Origin: CAYNHF01 sp964397045 | GTDB lineage: Bacteria; Actinomycetota; Acidimicrobiia; Spongiisociales; UBA5794 | Direction: 5' to 3' | Assembly: GCA_964397045.1 (NCBI GenBank) | Contig: CAYNHF010000047.1 | Coordinates: forward strand, 62,001-126,000 | DNA length: 64,000 nt | Shown: in pieces, positions 44,401 to 53,777 of the stretch | Numbering within the stretch: the stretch's first letter is position 1 | Layout of the letters: each line of letters starts with the position of its first letter | Translations under genes and position numbers: made by a program | Notes under the pieces: generated by a model | The model's database searches: none | Told to the model about the DNA's origin: nothing | The model's input: the letters and a program-made list of their open reading frames with translations, nothing else

Positions 44401-45306
44401 TCATTCTGGCGGAATGATGCCGATGCCCGCCGTCGACCAGCTCCCGATGCTGGGATCGATCTCAATCACCGCCACCTGCACCACATCGTTGAACCAGCGG
44501 GTGAAGAACTCACTCATCAGGCGGGTATCCACGACGTCCATCAGATTTTCGGCACCTGAGGGTGGTTCTTGCCGATCGGTGACCTGCATCACGGCGAACC
44601 CGGTGTTGACCGGAACCGGCCCAACGAACTCCCCGGTCGGTATCGAGAGTGCAAGGTCGATGACGCTCGCATCGAGCACCGAGGCGAATTCAGGACACGT
44701 CGCCAAGTTGTCGAGAGCACCGACCCGTCCCGGGTCTGCCTCACCGGCATCGGAAGCGACCTCCAGGAAGTCCTCGCCTCCTTGAAGGCGAGCTGCCGAC
44801 TCCTTCGCTAGGTCCTCATCGAGGAACACGAGAATCTGAGCACACAGGCGCGTCGTGAACGGAAGATTCGCCGCAATGAACTCCTCGAGGGGAATCTCCT
44901 CGGCGATCACCCGAGGGGTCACTCCATCGCGCACGAGCGAACGAAGCGCCTGCGAGCGGCGTTGCGCGTCGCTGGCGCCTGCCGCATCGAGTTCGGCGAA
45001 GACCCCCACATAGCGGGGCGGGGGGTTGGCGAGGCGCTCCTCCACCGCTTCGTCTGTGATCACCAGGCCGTATTCCGCTTCAGCTGCTTGGAGCAGGGCA
45101 GCCTCAATCACGAGACCGGACAGGACCTCGCGCACCTGTCCTGCATCGACGCTCGCGGCGTCGCCTGCCACAGGGGCAACCGCAACGACCCGGTCGATCG
45201 TGATGGGTTCGCCGTTCACGGTCGCGGCGGGCCGGTCGGAACCGCAGGCTGCTGCCAACAGCGACAGCAGTACGGCGACCAGCATCAGTCTCGTGAGTTG
45301 GTACAA
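44401..45306 (-). CDS. SurA-like lipoprotein (parvulin-type prolyl isomerase/chaperone)
   Basis: A 301-aa lipoprotein. Signal sequence MLVAVLLSLLAAAC ends in a lipobox. Mature residues 30-150 form a SurA N-terminal-type helical domain (TVNGEPITIDRVV, LVIEAALLQAAEAEYGL). About 155-265 is a PpiC-like rotamase region (AQILVFLDEDLAKESAARL, DFLEVASD, PTGEFVGPVPVNTGFAVMQV). It probably assists folding of exported proteins. TTG 45306 is the start: AGGAG lies nine nt upstream and would be too far from ATG 45285. It follows mfd by six nt. Confidence 0.85.
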   Translation of the reverse strand: MYQLTRLMLVAVLLSLLAAACGSDRPAATVNGEPITIDRVVAVAPVAGDAASVDAGQVREVLSGLVIEAALLQAAEAEYGLVITDEAVEERLANPPPRYVGVFAELDAAGASDAQRRSQALRSLVRDGVTPRVIAEEIPLEEFIAANLPFTTRLCAQILVFLDEDLAKESAARLQGGEDFLEVASDAGEADPGRVGALDNLATCPEFASVLDASVIDLALSIPTGEFVGPVPVNTGFAVMQVTDRQEPPSGAENLMDVVDTRLMSEFFTRWFNDVVQVAVIEIDPSIGSWSTAGIGIIPPE

Positions 45307-45312
45307 AGGGGG

Positions 45313-48300
45313 TTACTCCTCGAGCGGCGGCCACATTGTACGGAGGAACTGGATTAGTGAGGCCACCAGGTCGTCCTTCGGTGCCGGAATGAACAGGGTG
45401 CTGCCCCGCAGGACCGCCCGCGGCGCCAGGCGTTCGAGCCGAACCTCCTGGCTCGGACGAAGCCCAACCGGCCCCAACCGCACCTCGTTGCGCACGGCCA
45501 CGATCTCGCCCAACCCGACCCGCAATGCCTCCGTGCGCAGCCGGGCAACCTCGATGAGTGCAGCTGCCGCGGGGGGAAGGTCCCCGAAGCGGTCGACCCA
45601 CTCGACGGCCACGTCATCCACGTGAGCCGGGTCGGATGCGGCCGCCAGTCTCCGGTAGGACTCGAGACGCTGTTCCTCGCTGGTGACAAACTCGTCCGGC
45701 AGATGGGCATCAACGGGCAGGTCGATTCTTACTTCTGGTGGGTCCTCATCCACCACAGGCTCGCCCTTCAGCTCACCGACGGCGTTCGCGACCAGTTCGA
45801 CATACATGTCGAAGCCCACCGCGGCGATGTGGCCTGCCTGTACCTCGCTCAGGATGCTGCCTGCTCCGCGGATCTCGAGATCGCGCATGGCCAGTTCGAA
45901 GCCAGACCCCAGGTCGGAGAATTCGCCGATAGCCTCGAGGCGCCGGTAGGCGTTCTCGCCCATGGTCTGCTCTGGGGGATGGAACAGATAGGAGTAGGCC
46001 CGCTGGCTCGACCGCCCGACCCTCCCACGCAGCTGGTAGAGCTGCGCCAGGCCGAGACGGTCGGCACGCTCCACAACCAGGGTGTTGACCTGGGGGAGGT
46101 CCAGGCCGGATTCGATGATGGTGGTCGCCACCAGCACGTCATACTCGCCCGTCCAGAAGTCGTACATGACCTGCTCGAGCCGACCTTCGCTCATCCGGCC
46201 GTGAGCGACCGCGTACTTCGCATCCGGCACCAGTGCACGCAACCGCGCTACCGCGTGATCGATGGACTGAATGCGGTTGTGAACGTAGAAGACCTGGCCC
46301 TCACGCAGCAGCTCGCGGCGAATCGCAGCAGACACCGCATGCTCGTCGAAGGGCCCGACGTAGGTGAGAATGGGGTGGCGATCCTCTGGCGGGGTGCGGA
46401 TATGGCTGACCTCCCTGATCCCGGTCAGTGCCATCTCGAGGGTCCGCGGGATCGGGGTGGCAGTCAGGGTGAGGACGTCTACGGAGGAGCGCAGCTGCTT
46501 CAACCGGTCCTTCGCAGCCACCCCGAACCGCTGTTCCTCGTCGACGACGAGCAATCCGAGGTCGCGGAAGTCAACGTCTTCAGACAGCAGACGATGAGTA
46601 CCGATCACAACGTCCACCGCGCCGTCGTTGAGTCCGGCAATCACGTCCCGCTGCTGTTTGGGGGTGAGGAAGCGGCTGAGAACCTCTACCCGGACGGGGA
46701 AGGAAGCGAACCTCTCCTCGAAAGTGGTGCCGTGCTGTTGGGCGAGCAGGGTGGTGGGGACCAGCACCGCGACCTGCTTGCCACCCTGGACGGCCTTGAA
46801 CGCGGCGCGTAGCGCAACCTCCGTCTTGCCGAAACCAACGTCACCAAAGATCAGCCGGTCCATCGGCGCCTCGTCCTCCATGTCGACCTTCACGTCGGCG
46901 ATCGCCGTCAGCTGATCCGGCGTCTCCTCGTAAGGGAAGACCGCCTCGAATTCGCCCTGCCACGGGGTGTCGCCGGGAAACGAATGGCCGGCAATCGCGC
47001 TGCGCTTGCGGTGGAGGTCCACCACCTCTTCGGCAACCACCGCAACCGCCTTGCGCACCTTGGCCCTGGTGGTCTCCCAATCAGCGCCTCCCATACGCGA
47101 CAGTCGCGGGGTCTCACCTCCGGTGTACGGCCGAACGGCGGCGAGTTGATCGGTCGGAACGTAGAGTCGGTCTTGTCCGTGGTAGGCGATCAGCAGGTAG
47201 TCGCGCTCGACTCCCGCAATCTCACGATGGACGAGGCCTTCAAAGCTTCCGATCCCGTGGTGATGGTGGACGACGAAGTCTCCGGGCTTGAGGTCGCGAT
47301 AGCTTTCGCCTGCCCGATCCGGACCCGTCGGTCGGGAGCGACGGTGCGCCCGACGCCGGCCGGCTACCTCCTGTTCGCCGACGACACCGAACCCGAGTGC
47401 AGGCGCCACAAAGCCGCGGTGGATGCCGGTGGACAGGATCGCGGTGCGTGACCGGTCGAGCGTTTCGACGACATCCAGCCCCAAGCCGGCATCCGCCATC
47501 ACCCTGGCAACCCGCTCCGCCGCGGGGTGGCCGTCCATGGCCAGCACGACCTCCACGTCGCGGGTGCGCCATTGACCGACCGCTTTGGCCACTGCTTCTG
47601 CGTTACCCGGAACCGCATCCAGGCCGCGCAATTCGAGCCCCTCGTCCGCCGGGGTGGCAGCCAGTGGCGGGGCATGCAGATGGTCCCTGCCATCGAGCAC
47701 CTCACGCAACGGCAGGTACAGCGCTGGATGCTCCCCGGCAGGCGGGGCACCACGCCCCCAGGTTGGGGCAAGCGCCTCAGCCAGGTCGCCCTCTTCCTTG
47801 ACCAGATCCGAGGAGCGGTCGAGGCAACGCACCGGATCGAAGAGCACCACATGGGCATGGGCCGCCTCGTCGAGCAGCGACTGCGCCGGGGCGACCCAGG
47901 GTAACCACGACTCCATTCCCTGGAACGTGATGCCCTCCGCCAGCCGATCCCAGTTCTCGACGGCCCAGGAGTCGGTGCTCCGCAGGCTCGCGGCGTTGGC
48001 CGCAATGTCGCCGTCTGCCCGCATCTCGCGCGCCGGATAGGCGATCGCAGCGGTGACAAGCTCCGTCGAGCGTTGTGACCTGACGGAAAACGACCTCACT
48101 TCCTCGACCTCGTCGCCCCAAAACTCGATCCGACAGGGGTGATCACTCTGGGCAGGGAACATGTCGATGATGCCGCCCCGTACCGCGAATTCACCCCGGC
48201 CCTCAACGCGATCGGTCCGGTGGTATCCGGCCTCCGTCAGCCACTCGGCCAGTTCGTCGTGGCCCTCCCAACCGCCGACCGCCACCTCGATGGGCGACAC

Positions 48301-48699
48301 CGGCGAAGGGCTCACCCGCTGGGTGATGGCTCGCACCGAACCAACCACGAGTGCCCTGCCGTCCGGCAAGCCTGCCAAGTGCCGGGCTCTGGCACGGGTT
48401 GCCATTGTCGACATGTTCGGGGAGATGTGTTCGAACGGCAGCGTCTCCCACGCCGGCAGCAGCGCTGCTGATGACGTGAACAGCCCGACATCGTCTGCGA
48501 GATCCTCAGCCTCGCGTTCGCCCGGAACCACCGCGACGATCGGGCCGGCAACGTACCGAGCGATACCGGCCAGGAACACGGCGCGCAGGGCCGCGGGAAC
48601 AACGAAGCGCCCGGACATGTCGGGCACGAGCCCTGTGGGGTATCGCTCGAGGAGGGTCAGAAGAGGAGCTGGCACGGACGACGATCCTACCCGTGCCAT
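45313..48699 (-). CDS. mfd: transcription-repair coupling factor
   Basis: A 1128-aa Mfd, which removes stalled RNA polymerase and recruits UvrA. The N-terminal UvrB-like module includes LLPAWETLPFEHISP. The RNA polymerase-interacting domain has FVVHHHHGIGSFEG and DRLYVPTDQ. The translocase core has Walker A GDVGFGKTEVA, DEEQRFG, LTATPIPRTL, and motifs V-VI TIIESGLDLPQVN and QLRGRVGRSSQ. The C-terminal TRCF domain is near LPVDAHLPDEF. Full length. ATG 48699 lies three nt after the preceding stop. Confidence 0.98.
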   Translation of the reverse strand: MARVGSSSVPAPLLTLLERYPTGLVPDMSGRFVVPAALRAVFLAGIARYVAGPIVAVVPGEREAEDLADDVGLFTSSAALLPAWETLPFEHISPNMSTMATRARARHLAGLPDGRALVVGSVRAITQRVSPSPVSPIEVAVGGWEGHDELAEWLTEAGYHRTDRVEGRGEFAVRGGIIDMFPAQSDHPCRIEFWGDEVEEVRSFSVRSQRSTELVTAAIAYPAREMRADGDIAANAASLRSTDSWAVENWDRLAEGITFQGMESWLPWVAPAQSLLDEAAHAHVVLFDPVRCLDRSSDLVKEEGDLAEALAPTWGRGAPPAGEHPALYLPLREVLDGRDHLHAPPLAATPADEGLELRGLDAVPGNAEAVAKAVGQWRTRDVEVVLAMDGHPAAERVARVMADAGLGLDVVETLDRSRTAILSTGIHRGFVAPALGFGVVGEQEVAGRRRAHRRSRPTGPDRAGESYRDLKPGDFVVHHHHGIGSFEGLVHREIAGVERDYLLIAYHGQDRLYVPTDQLAAVRPYTGGETPRLSRMGGADWETTRAKVRKAVAVVAEEVVDLHRKRSAIAGHSFPGDTPWQGEFEAVFPYEETPDQLTAIADVKVDMEDEAPMDRLIFGDVGFGKTEVALRAAFKAVQGGKQVAVLVPTTLLAQQHGTTFEERFASFPVRVEVLSRFLTPKQQRDVIAGLNDGAVDVVIGTHRLLSEDVDFRDLGLLVVDEEQRFGVAAKDRLKQLRSSVDVLTLTATPIPRTLEMALTGIREVSHIRTPPEDRHPILTYVGPFDEHAVSAAIRRELLREGQVFYVHNRIQSIDHAVARLRALVPDAKYAVAHGRMSEGRLEQVMYDFWTGEYDVLVATTIIESGLDLPQVNTLVVERADRLGLAQLYQLRGRVGRSSQRAYSYLFHPPEQTMGENAYRRLEAIGEFSDLGSGFELAMRDLEIRGAGSILSEVQAGHIAAVGFDMYVELVANAVGELKGEPVVDEDPPEVRIDLPVDAHLPDEFVTSEEQRLESYRRLAAASDPAHVDDVAVEWVDRFGDLPPAAAALIEVARLRTEALRVGLGEIVAVRNEVRLGPVGLRPSQEVRLERLAPRAVLRGSTLFIPAPKDDLVASLIQFLRTMWPPLEE

Positions 48700-48702
48700 C
48701 GG

Positions 48703-49638
48703 TCAGATCAGCCCGGAGCGCTCGTACCACCTGGCGGCCCTGGCGAGGGTGACACCGACCGGCCTGTAGGAGAATCCAAGCGCCCGTGCCGCCGGAGCCC
48801 CATCGTGTTGGTGGTCGGTGAGTATGGTGGCAAGCGCTTCCCGGCACAGCAGCGTGTCACCGGGCCACAGATCTCCCAATACTGCAGGCGGGTAGCCCAG
48901 CACGATGGCAACCGCTCGCGGGATGACTCGGGGTTGTACATCCCTGCCGACCGCTTCTGCCAGGAGTTTCGCAATTTCGCTGCCGGCAACCGTACCGCTG
49001 CTCACGACGTAGGCCCGGCCCGGCTCACCGCGCCGGGCAGCGCCTAAATGGCTCTCGGCGCAGTCGTCAACGTCGACGATGCTGACAGACGTCTCGACGA
49101 GCAGCGGGCGCCTGGCTCGCAGCAGGTACAACAGGAGGGCAGCCGAACCTTCGACCCTGCCCGGTCCTTGCACCGAACTCGGTCGCACCGCGACCACGTC
49201 GATACCTCGCTCCCTCCCTGCCGCAAAGCCTGCCGCCTCTCCGAGTTGTTTGGAACGGGCATACGCAGATGTGATCGGTCCGCCTGCAGTGACCGATGAC
49301 GTCACCACCACCCTGCACACGTCGGCTTCTGCCGCGGCAGTAACGACATCTCGTGTGCCGGCGACATTGGTGAGGAACATGGCATTCGCACGACGGAGAC
49401 ACATCGCGTTGACGCCTGCTACGTGATACACGACGTCACTTCCTGCCATGGCCACGCGCAGCCGCCTGCGGTCGCTCAGCTCACCTCGAACCGGCGTCGC
49501 ACCGAGGTCGGCCACCACGTCCGCCGCCGCCTCCGAACGGGCGAGGGCACGCACTTCGACGCCATCTGCCACCAGGTGACGTAGTACCGCGCCGCCCACG
49601 AACCCTGAGCCGCCGGTGAGGAAACAGGTGCTACTCAA
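48703..49638 (-). CDS. NAD-dependent epimerase/dehydratase (extended SDR)
   Basis: A 311-aa extended short-chain dehydrogenase. The nucleotide-binding motif is GGSGFVGGAVL; VVYHVAGVN follows; catalytic Ser/Thr lies in VTSSVTAG and Tyr-Lys in YARSKQLGE. Substrate-domain landmarks are VRPSSVQGPG and IVDVDDCAESHL. It might act on a nucleotide sugar, a flavonoid-like ketone or a sterol-type substrate, and the sequence does not decide. Its start overlaps the pgsA stop by eight nt and it ends three nt before mfd, so it belongs to that operon. Confidence 0.9.
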   Translation of the reverse strand: MSSTCFLTGGSGFVGGAVLRHLVADGVEVRALARSEAAADVVADLGATPVRGELSDRRRLRVAMAGSDVVYHVAGVNAMCLRRANAMFLTNVAGTRDVVTAAAEADVCRVVVTSSVTAGGPITSAYARSKQLGEAAGFAAGRERGIDVVAVRPSSVQGPGRVEGSAALLLYLLRARRPLLVETSVSIVDVDDCAESHLGAARRGEPGRAYVVSSGTVAGSEIAKLLAEAVGRDVQPRVIPRAVAIVLGYPPAVLGDLWPGDTLLCREALATILTDHQHDGAPAARALGFSYRPVGVTLARAARWYERSGLI

Positions 49639-50188
49639 CGGCCGCAGTGCCGCGCAGGGCCCCTCCGTAGTGCCGGAAGTAGTCCCATGCCGAGATCACC
49701 GTGACGCCAACCGCCACCAACATCGCCCACTGATCGAGATAGAAGGGGCCCCAGGGTTCCCCAAGGCGCACCATCGCCAAGCCGATCGCGACGAACTGCG
49801 TGGCAGCCTTCCACTTACCCCACATCGAGGGGGGCACCTTGGCATGGTCCTCGAGCGCGACTACCGAGCGCAGTCCCATCACGGCGAGTTCGCGCACGAT
49901 GATGATGAACGCAGCCCAGGCCCACACCCTGCCGATTTCGATGAGTGCGAGGAGCGAACCGACCACAAGGACTTTGTCGGCAACCGAATCGAGGAACGCG
50001 CCGAGCGTCGTCGTGATCTCCCAGCGTCTGGCCAGGTAGCCGTCCGCGAAGTCGGTGAGGGCAGCAACGGCAAACAACACCGCAGCCACTGCGTACCCGT
50101 AAGGGATGTCGTCGGCGTACGCCAGCACCGCCATGATGATCGGTGTCATCGCGATCCGGATGTAGGCGAGGAGGTTTGGCAGGTTCAT
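49631..50188 (-). CDS. pgsA: CDP-diacylglycerol-glycerol-3-phosphate 3-phosphatidyltransferase
   Basis: A 185-aa membrane enzyme with about five helices that makes phosphatidylglycerol phosphate. The CDP-alcohol phosphotransferase signature D-G-x2-A-R-x8-G-x3-D-x3-D is complete in DFADGYLARRWE followed by GAFLDSVADK. The N-terminus MNLPNLLAYIRIAMTP is typical of PgsA. ATG 50188. Other CDP-alcohol transferases share the motif, but length and start favour PgsA. Confidence 0.92.
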   Translation of the reverse strand: MNLPNLLAYIRIAMTPIIMAVLAYADDIPYGYAVAAVLFAVAALTDFADGYLARRWEITTTLGAFLDSVADKVLVVGSLLALIEIGRVWAWAAFIIIVRELAVMGLRSVVALEDHAKVPPSMWGKWKAATQFVAIGLAMVRLGEPWGPFYLDQWAMLVAVGVTVISAWDYFRHYGGALRGTAAVE

Positions 50189-50252
50189 CGGCCACCGTCG
50201 TTGGGGGGGCCGATCGTAGCGCCAACAGGCTCGACTCCACCGTCCGTTGGGA

Positions 50253-51737
50253 TCACGCCTCAACCCAGTTCAGGCTTCGCGTCAGCGCCTTGTCCCACCC
50301 ACGCACCAGCCCCTCGCGCCGCTCCGCCTGCATCGCGGGCTGATAGCGATGGCCCTCGCGCCAGTTGGCGCGTACTTCGTCGAAGCCGGACCAGAAGCCG
50401 ACGGCGATCCCTGCCGCATACGCAGCGCCGAGCACCGTCGTCTCGATGACCTCAGGCACCACGACCGGGATGTCCAGCAGGTCCGCCTGGAACTGCATGA
50501 GCAGTTCGTTGCGCACCATGCCGCCGTCCACCCGCAACTCGGTCCACTCCCGCCCGGATTCCTGTGCCATGGCATCGAGCACATCGCGCGCCTGGAAGGC
50601 CACCGCCTCGAGCATCGCTCGGGCGATATGTCCGGCTTCGGCGTACTGGGTCAATCCAGCTATGACACCCCTGGCGTCTGCCCTCCAGTGAGGGGCGAAC
50701 AACCCGGAAAACGCCGGTACCAGATACACCCCGCCGTTGTCGGGGACAGAGGCTGCCAGCGTCTCCACCTCAGGCGCAGAATCGATGAGGTGCAAGTTGT
50801 CTCGCAACCACTGCACCCCGGCTCCTGCAATCGCAACCGACCCTTCCAGGGCATAGCGGGCGGGGTCATTACCCGCCTGATACGCCACCGTGGTGAGCAG
50901 CCCGCGATCCGACGACACCGCGTTGGTGCCGGTGTTGACCAGAAGGAAACACCCGGTGCCGTAGGTGTTCTTGGCGTCTCCCTCCTCCGTGGCGGCTTGG
51001 CCGAACATCGCAGACTGCTGGTCCCCCAGGACTCCGGCGAGGGGGACTCCCTCCAGGACACCGCGGCAGGTCCCGATCTCACCGACCGAGGGTACAATCT
51101 CCGGAAGCGTCGCTCTGGGGACGCCGATGGCATCGAGCAGGCCGTCATCCCAAGCCAGCGCATCGAGCGACATCAACATCGTCCGACTGGCATTCGTCAC
51201 ATCTGTCGCATGGCGACCGGTCAGGTTCCAAATGAGCCAGGCATCCATCGTGCCGAACCGGGCGGTCCCCGCCCCAGCGCGAGCCAGCAGGCCTGGATCC
51301 TCATCGAGGAGCCACCTGAGCTTGGGACCGGCGAAGTAGGTGGCGAGCGGCAGCCCGGTAGCGGCCCGAAAACGATCGGGGCCATCGACGCCGCCGAGTT
51401 CCCTGCACAGCTCCTCAGTGCGTGTGTCCTGCCAGACGATGGCCGGTGTAAGCGGTTCGCCCGTCTTTGCGTCCCACACCACAGTCGTCTCGCGTTGATT
51501 GGTGATACCGACCGCGTCCAGATCGGCAGGCGCGATGCCGGCTGAGGCCAGACACTCCGCGATGACCAGTTCGGTGTTGTCCCAGATTTCAGCAGCATCG
51601 TGCTCCACCCATCCTGGCCGCGGGTAGATCTGCCTGTGCTCCCGTTGCGCCATCGCCACAATCCGGCCACCCCGGTCCACGACGGTGAAACGAGTGCTGG
51701 TGGTTCCCTGGTCGATTGCTCCGACCAAGTCTGTCAT
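50253..51737 (-). CDS. glpK: glycerol kinase
   Basis: A 494-aa FGGY-family kinase that phosphorylates glycerol to sn-glycerol 3-phosphate. Key parts: GAIDQGTTSTRF phosphate loop, the substrate region HREHRQIYPRPGWVEHD-like sequence, GITNQRETTV, IVWQDTRT, LLGDQQSAMFGQ-type segment, SGLFAPHWRADARG and a C-terminal DGGMVRNELLMQFQAD. GAGGGGGAC precedes ATG 51737. Product feeds phospholipid synthesis; pgsA, which uses glycerol 3-phosphate, is next downstream. Confidence 0.97.
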   Translation of the reverse strand: MTDLVGAIDQGTTSTRFTVVDRGGRIVAMAQREHRQIYPRPGWVEHDAAEIWDNTELVIAECLASAGIAPADLDAVGITNQRETTVVWDAKTGEPLTPAIVWQDTRTEELCRELGGVDGPDRFRAATGLPLATYFAGPKLRWLLDEDPGLLARAGAGTARFGTMDAWLIWNLTGRHATDVTNASRTMLMSLDALAWDDGLLDAIGVPRATLPEIVPSVGEIGTCRGVLEGVPLAGVLGDQQSAMFGQAATEEGDAKNTYGTGCFLLVNTGTNAVSSDRGLLTTVAYQAGNDPARYALEGSVAIAGAGVQWLRDNLHLIDSAPEVETLAASVPDNGGVYLVPAFSGLFAPHWRADARGVIAGLTQYAEAGHIARAMLEAVAFQARDVLDAMAQESGREWTELRVDGGMVRNELLMQFQADLLDIPVVVPEVIETTVLGAAYAAGIAVGFWSGFDEVRANWREGHRYQPAMQAERREGLVRGWDKALTRSLNWVEA

Positions 51738-51747
51738 CACGTCCCCC

Positions 51748-52356
51748 TCACTGCGTCTGGTCAGTGCCGCCGCTCGCATTCCCGGCGCCACCGGCCAGCT
51801 GCGAAGCTGCCTCGCCACCCGCGGTAACGAACTCTTCGATCACGTCGCCACCGTACTGCAGCATCACGTCGACCTCGGGGCGCTCTGCCGCTGCGAAGCG
51901 CCGTAACACGTAGTCGGCGGGGTCCATCGATCCGGGTGGTCGCCCGACTCCGAATTTGAGCCGCCAGAAGTCCTGCGTCCCCAGTGAACCGATCACTGAG
52001 CGAACTCCGTTGTTGCCCCCGGCGCCACGGCCAAACTGAACCCGCAGCTTGGCAAACGGCAGGTCGATATCGTCGTGCACTACCAGTAGACGGTCGGGGG
52101 TCACGCGGAAGTACCGAGCCAGCGGCGCGACCGATTGGCCCGACTCGTTCATGAACGACTGGGGCAGCGCGAGCGCCACGGGCTCATCACCGATGCGAGC
52201 CTCTGCAACCTCGGCACGGATCGACAACCGTGCCCGCTTGAACGAGACACCGAGCCTGTCTGCCACGACGGTGACGACTTCGGCGCCGACATTGTGCCGA
52301 GATCCTTCGTAATTGGCGCCGGGATTGCGGAGCCCGACGATGAGAGTTCGCTCCAT
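51748..52356 (-). CDS. pth: peptidyl-tRNA hydrolase
   Basis: A 202-aa Pth that recycles peptidyl-tRNA dropped from ribosomes. Catalytic residues are visible: Asn in LRNPGANYEGSRHNVG (with catalytic His in RHNVG), the Asn of QSFMNESG and Asp of VVHDDIDLP. GRGAGGNNGVRSVI is the conserved glycine-rich loop. ATG 52356 lies ten nt after rplY. The rplY-pth pairing is widespread. The C-terminal 20 residues (Gly/Ala-rich) extend past the usual end. Confidence 0.97.
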   Translation of the reverse strand: MERTLIVGLRNPGANYEGSRHNVGAEVVTVVADRLGVSFKRARLSIRAEVAEARIGDEPVALALPQSFMNESGQSVAPLARYFRVTPDRLLVVHDDIDLPFAKLRVQFGRGAGGNNGVRSVIGSLGTQDFWRLKFGVGRPPGSMDPADYVLRRFAAAERPEVDVMLQYGGDVIEEFVTAGGEAASQLAGGAGNASGGTDQTQ

Positions 52357-52366
52357 CTGGGACGAC

Positions 52367-53044
52367 TCAGGCCTCGTCCGACTCGCCTTCCGCAGCTTCC
52401 TCAGGAGCGCCTTCACCCTCTTCGCCTTCTTCGCCTTCGAGTTCCTCACCCTCGAGGAGCTCTTCTTCGACCTCTTCCTCGACCACCCGCGGGATGATCA
52501 CGGTGAGCAGCGGACGGTCTTCCTCATCCAGGTAGGTGACCCCTTCCACCGCCGGCAAGTCGGATACCTTGAGGGTGTCTCCCACCTGCAGGTCTTCGAT
52601 CGCAACCGGGATGCTGGATGGGACCTCGGTGGGTAACGCCTCGACGAGCACCGTAGTCTCGATAGTCTCCACGAAACCGCCGTCTTCCAGGACACCGGTT
52701 GGGGTACCGAAGAAGTCGATGCTGACCTCAGCCTGAATGGCGACGTCGAGCGACACCTTCACGAGATCGACGTGGGTGATATCGCCTCGAACGGGATCGC
52801 GCTGGATTTCGCGAGCCACGGTGAGAATCGGGTCGGTTACTTCACCCTCAAGCGAGATGAGGGCATTCAGCCCGGCTTCCGTGGTCAGGGCCGAGTACAG
52901 CTCTCGGGAAGACACGGACACCGTGAGCGGGTCGATCCCCCTGCCGTAGACAACCGCGGGCACCTGACCAGTGCGGCGCAGCCGCTTGGCGGGCCGGGTT
53001 CCTCGCTCGGGGCGCGGTTCGGTGCGCAACGTAACCTGATCCAT
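52367..53044 (-). CDS. rplY: 50S ribosomal protein L25, general stress (CTC) form
   Basis: A 225-aa L25/CTC protein. The N-terminal 5S rRNA-binding domain (TLRTEPRPERGTRPAKRLR, GQVPAVVYG) is followed by the TL5/CTC beta domain (about 100-185, ALPTEVPSSIPVAIEDL, VGDTLKVSDLP). A strongly acidic tail (about 190-225, mostly Glu) follows. ATG 53044 with ACGAGGATC upstream. A TAACAT hexamer 85 nt upstream is a weak -10 candidate. Confidence 0.96.
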   Translation of the reverse strand: MDQVTLRTEPRPERGTRPAKRLRRTGQVPAVVYGRGIDPLTVSVSSRELYSALTTEAGLNALISLEGEVTDPILTVAREIQRDPVRGDITHVDLVKVSLDVAIQAEVSIDFFGTPTGVLEDGGFVETIETTVLVEALPTEVPSSIPVAIEDLQVGDTLKVSDLPAVEGVTYLDEEDRPLLTVIIPRVVEEEVEEELLEGEELEGEEGEEGEGAPEEAAEGESDEA

Positions 53045-53183
53045 GATCCTCGTGACTCCTCGGTGGCGGCCGCCGGTCAACCCGACGGCGTGACCCGCGC
53101 GACCCCGGCTGAAGGGAAGGCGGAGCGTGCATGTTAGGCCATTCTCCGGTTTGAAGGCCAAAGGAGTCCCGCTTGCCGCGATC

Positions 53184-53591
53184 TCACCCGGCCAGGAAGC
53201 TGAGCCTCACCCGGCGAGTTGGGTTGTCCTGATTGGGATCGACCAGCACGACTGACTGCCAGGTTCCCAACGTCAGTTCCCCTTCGATCACCGGGATCGT
53301 CATCGAAGGAGCCACGACCCCGGGGACGACATGGTCCGCCCCATGCCCCGGTGAGCCGTGGCGATGCCGCCAGAGTCCTTCCTCACGAGGGATCAGCCGA
53401 TCGACGAGATCCATGAAGTCTGCATCACTGCCAGCCCCGGTTTCGAGAATGGCGATTCCGGCTGTGGCATGAGGAACGAACACCGACACGAGTCCGTCAC
53501 CGCGTCCTGCAACGAATCCGGCCACCTCACGGGTGACGTCGAACGTCCCACGGCGCCTTCCGGTTTCGATGACCAGCACCTCGGTGTCCAA
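53184..53591 (-). CDS. yjbQ: YjbQ/UPF0047 family protein
   Basis: A 135-aa member of the UPF0047 (TIGR00149, secondary thiamine-phosphate synthase) family. Conserved elements: VSVFVPHATAGIAILE, then HRHGSPGHGADHVVPGVVAPSMTIPV and ELTLGTWQSVVLVD. His residues in VPHATAG and the HGSPGHGADH loop line a metal/active site. TTG 53591 is chosen because GGAGG lies six nt before it and the length then fits the family; a much longer open frame upstream overlaps the divergent surface-protein gene. The physiological reaction is not settled. Confidence 0.87.
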   Translation of the reverse strand: MDTEVLVIETGRRRGTFDVTREVAGFVAGRGDGLVSVFVPHATAGIAILETGAGSDADFMDLVDRLIPREEGLWRHRHGSPGHGADHVVPGVVAPSMTIPVIEGELTLGTWQSVVLVDPNQDNPTRRVRLSFLAG

Positions 53592-53777
53592 AGCGGCCTC
53601 CGTTCTCCGCCGTCCTGTCGGAGTCGGCAGCAAGCGATACCCGGCCGACGTCAGAGAAGCCGGCTGACTATCATCGTACCTGCGTGGGGGCCACCCTCCG
53701 GAAGCCCGATTCCGGCGGGGACAGCCTCTCGGGTCTTCGGGCGGGCCCGGCAAGGGAAGGCATTCGAGGGCGGAGCA

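Noticed and set aside
50192..50251. Imperfect 14-15 nt direct repeat (CCACCGTC(C)GTTGGG) between glpK and pgsA
   Set aside because: Only two copies, one at the glpK stop; too little to call a functional element.
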